NCBI GenBank assembly: GCA_029932425.1 | Contig: JAOZQC010000272.1 | Coordinates: forward strand, 1 to 5,259 | Reading direction: 5' to 3' | From: Planctomycetota bacterium | GTDB taxonomy: Bacteria > Planctomycetota > JAJSAM01 | DNA: 5,259 bases | Shown here: positions 3,735-5,259 of the stretch, piece after piece | Layout: each line of letters opens with the position of its first letter | How positions within the stretch are numbered: the stretch's first letter is position 1 | Made by a program: the position numbers and the translations under genes | The notes under the pieces: generated by a model | What the model saw: only the letters and a program-made list of their open reading frames with translations | Databases searched by the model: none | Told to the model about the DNA's origin: nothing

Positions 3735-5259
3735 TTACGGCAACTCGGCGGCGGGGCGGAAGCCGAGATTGCCGAAGTGAATCGACGGATCGTACTTGTA
3801 CCGGTTCGCGCACCGGCAATCCCGGGCGTCTGTGTTCCAGGACCCGCCGCGGAGAACCCTGCCCCACGTGGCCCCCGTGAGCCACGCTCTACCGTCGGAA
3901 GGAGCACCCTCGTACGAATCGTGATAGCCGTCCTCGCACCATTCCCACTGGTTCCCGTGCATGTCGAAGAGTCCCCATGGGTTCGGCTTCTTCCGCCTTG
4001 CCTCGTGCCGCCGGCAACCCCATTCCCCCAGCGCCTTGTGACGGTCCCACTTCGTACCTGGGGGCAACATCTTCGACCCCGAGTTCAGGAAGAACCAGGC
4101 ATACTCCCCCAGACGCGCATCGTCGTCCCCGAAGGAGTACCGCGTGGTCGTCCCCGCCCGGCACGCGTACTCCCACTCCGCTTCCGTGGGCAAACGCAAG
4201 CCTGCCCTCCGGCACCACGAGCTCACGTGCTTCCAAGAAACTCCCCCGATGGGCAGAAGAGGGCCTTTCCCGAGCCGGTTGTCCTTCTCTTCCACCCGGC
4301 TCCACGCCTCCTGTGTGCATTCCGTCTCGCAAAGGAGAAACGACCGCCCGATCCGCACTTCATGCACCGGGCCCTCGTCATCGCGCCTCCCCTTTTCTCC
4401 GTCCCGCGACCCCATCCGGAATCTCCCCCGCGGCACGAGGACGAACGTGAGCCCCGTCTTCTCGTGCTCGACGCGCAGCATCCCCTGCGTGTTCCACCCC
4501 GGCTTCCTCCACTCGCCCGACTGCAGGAGTCGCCGAAACCGCGCTTCGGAGTCCCCATCGTAGGCGTAGGCGTTTCCCGGAGGCTCTCCCTTCCAAGCCG
4601 GGCCCGGCCGCTCCCCCCCTCCACGCCTCCCCGCCTCCGGGGAAGAGGGCGCACCTTTTTTCTCGGTCCTACCCTCCGGACCTCCGTGCTCGTCGCGCGG
4701 CGTATCCCGGGCGGGGCGAAAGCCGAGGCTGTCCAGGCGGGTCAAGGAGTCACTCGCGCCCCGGAACGCGCACCGGCATAACCGGGGCTCGCACCACCAG
4801 CTCCCGCCGCGCAAGACCCGGTCCCACGCGTCTCCCCCGAGCCACGCCGAACCGTCCGAAGGGGCTCCTCCGTAGGATTCGTGATACCTGTCCTCGCACC
4901 ACTCCGATACGTTCCCGTGCATGTCGTAAAGCCCCCACGGGTTCGGCTTCTTCCACCTCACCTCGTGCGTCCGGCAACCCCACATCTCCGTCACGCACCG
5001 GTACGACCAGCCTGTTCCTCGGGGCCACACCTTCGACCCCGAGTTCAGGAAGAACCAGGCATACTCCCCCAGACGCGCATCGTCATCCCCGAAGGAGTAC
5101 GGCGTGGTCGTCCCCGCCCGACACGCGTATTCCCACTCCGCCTCCGTCGGCAACCGCAAGCCCGCCTTCCGGCACCAGGCCTTCACCGCGTACCAGGAAA
5201 CCCCCTCGATGGGCAGCCGGGGGCCCTTCCAGCGCCGGTCGTCCTCCCCCCCCCCCCCC
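3735..5259 (-). CDS. Tandem FGE-sulfatase (SUMF1-fold) domain protein, 5' end outside window
   Basis: The frame is open from the right edge to TAA (3737-3735), about 507 codons. GTG at 5186 is an internal Val, since homologous sequence (LPIEGVSWYAV) lies upstream. The last domain (4481-3738) is complete: GLTFVLVPRGRFRMGS, then GPVHEVRIG, GGVSW, LRLPTEAEWEYACRAGT, NPWGLFDMHGNQWEWCED, RVLRGGSW, and NLGFRPA at the end. The preceding domain (from the edge to about 4703) has the same order, and a Pro/Gly/Glu-rich linker joins them. This fold converts Cys to formylglycine in sulfatases (FGE), serves in EgtB, or acts as a non-catalytic ligand-binding module. In the first domain Cys 4793-4791 and Cys 4778-4776 have the C-x4-C spacing of the FGE copper-binding pair; in the last domain the first is Thr. 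Catalysis is therefore uncertain. The 5' signal region is not visible, so location is unknown. Confidence 0.85.
   Translation of the reverse strand, partial: GGGGEDDRRWKGPRLPIEGVSWYAVKAWCRKAGLRLPTEAEWEYACRAGTTTPYSFGDDDARLGEYAWFFLNSGSKVWPRGTGWSYRCVTEMWGCRTHEVRWKKPNPWGLYDMHGNVSEWCEDRYHESYGGAPSDGSAWLGGDAWDRVLRGGSWWCEPRLCRCAFRGASDSLTRLDSLGFRPARDTPRDEHGGPEGRTEKKGAPSSPEAGRRGGGERPGPAWKGEPPGNAYAYDGDSEARFRRLLQSGEWRKPGWNTQGMLRVEHEKTGLTFVLVPRGRFRMGSRDGEKGRRDDEGPVHEVRIGRSFLLCETECTQEAWSRVEEKDNRLGKGPLLPIGGVSWKHVSSWCRRAGLRLPTEAEWEYACRAGTTTRYSFGDDDARLGEYAWFFLNSGSKMLPPGTKWDRHKALGEWGCRRHEARRKKPNPWGLFDMHGNQWEWCEDGYHDSYEGAPSDGRAWLTGATWGRVLRGGSWNTDARDCRCANRYKYDPSIHFGNLGFRPAAELP
3738..5259 (-). repeat. 960-bp in-frame tandem duplication within the SUMF1-fold gene
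   Basis: Sequence at position x matches x+960 throughout 3738-4299 versus 4698-5259, giving a 320-codon repeat unit. Identity is uneven: 4071-4124 equals 5031-5084 over 54 bases without a mismatch, and 4081-4200 differs from 5041-5160 at only 7 of 120 positions. The part encoding the C-terminal GGSW-to-GFR region (3781-3860 versus 4741-4820) is much more diverged. The upstream unit is cut by the window edge, so more than two copies may exist. Confidence 0.85.
5246..5259. other. Poly-C run at the window edge
   Basis: Fourteen consecutive C close the window. The aligned part of the other repeat unit (4286-4299) is mixed sequence encoding R-V-E-E on the reverse strand, so here the reading becomes Gly repeats. 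A homopolymer at a contig edge is more likely a read or assembly artefact than real coding sequence, and the last four or five codons should not be trusted. Confidence 0.6.

Noticed and set aside
1696..3780. Several forward-strand open frames opposite the toxin-antitoxin operon
   Set aside because: The reverse strand carries proteins with clear motifs, a promoter, a Shine-Dalgarno and ATGA coupling. The forward products show no domain and cross promoter and repeats.
3243..4781. 512-codon open frame on the forward strand
   Set aside because: It is the antisense shadow of the SUMF1-fold gene and then crosses the repeat array; the encoded protein is Pro/Arg-rich and repeats because the underlying gene repeats.
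1..5259. tRNA, rRNA or riboswitch
   Set aside because: No cloverleaf, rRNA-like or known riboswitch core was recognised in the non-coding stretches on either strand.

Overview
This window is GC-rich bacterial DNA with strong G/C bias at third codon positions. It contains a tandem FGE-sulfatase (SUMF1-fold) protein, an AbiEi/AbiEii-like toxin-antitoxin pair, a DUF4143-type ATPase remnant and transposon-end-like repeats. This mix is common in environmental high-GC lineages such as Planctomycetota, Myxococcota and Acidobacteriota, but nothing here fixes the phylum. A 14-base poly-C run closes the window inside a coding region, which suggests the edge of an assembled contig.

Layout from left to right. 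1-119 (+) is the C-terminal tail of an unidentified protein. 120-722 has no convincing gene; it holds a GC hairpin, a perfect 20-bp palindrome, a G-quadruplex-type G tract and a small dyad just before the next gene. 723-924 (+) is the start of an AAA ATPase of the AAA_14/DUF4143 kind. It has a Walker A motif, is frameshifted at a run of seven G, and is cut off where a transposon-end-like repeat begins (924-971). 986-1119 is a gene-free gap.

1120-3140 (-) is a two-gene operon. The upstream gene (1989-3140) encodes a 383-aa protein with a central winged helix, resembling AbiEi-type antitoxins. The downstream gene (1120-1992) encodes a 290-aa nucleotidyltransferase-fold protein resembling AbiEii/GSU2403-type toxins. 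The genes overlap by ATGA and the second has a strong Shine-Dalgarno, so they should be translationally coupled. In front of the first gene is a good sigma70-like promoter (TTGACC, 16 bp, TAGAAT) overlain by a dense set of inverted repeats, as expected for an autoregulated toxin-antitoxin operon.

3215-3549 holds no confident gene, only a hairpin and an open stretch with cysteine pairs. 3550-3683 is an array of 23-bp repeats of two types. The first type matches the repeat at 924-971 in inverted orientation, so the toxin-antitoxin operon sits between two inverted, IS21-like ends about 2.65 kb apart with no istA/istB between them. 3735-5259 (-) is the 3' part of a large protein with at least two FGE-sulfatase domains, made by a 960-bp in-frame duplication. 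The copies are almost identical in the middle but have diverged in the region matching the FGE active site, where one copy keeps a C-x4-C pair and the other has lost the first Cys.

Overall this looks like accessory DNA. A regulated toxin-antitoxin-like module appears to have been inserted, possibly as cargo of an IS21-like element, into or next to an ATPase gene that is now broken, beside a duplicated SUMF1-fold gene. The cargo idea is inference; the repeats and their orientation are visible.
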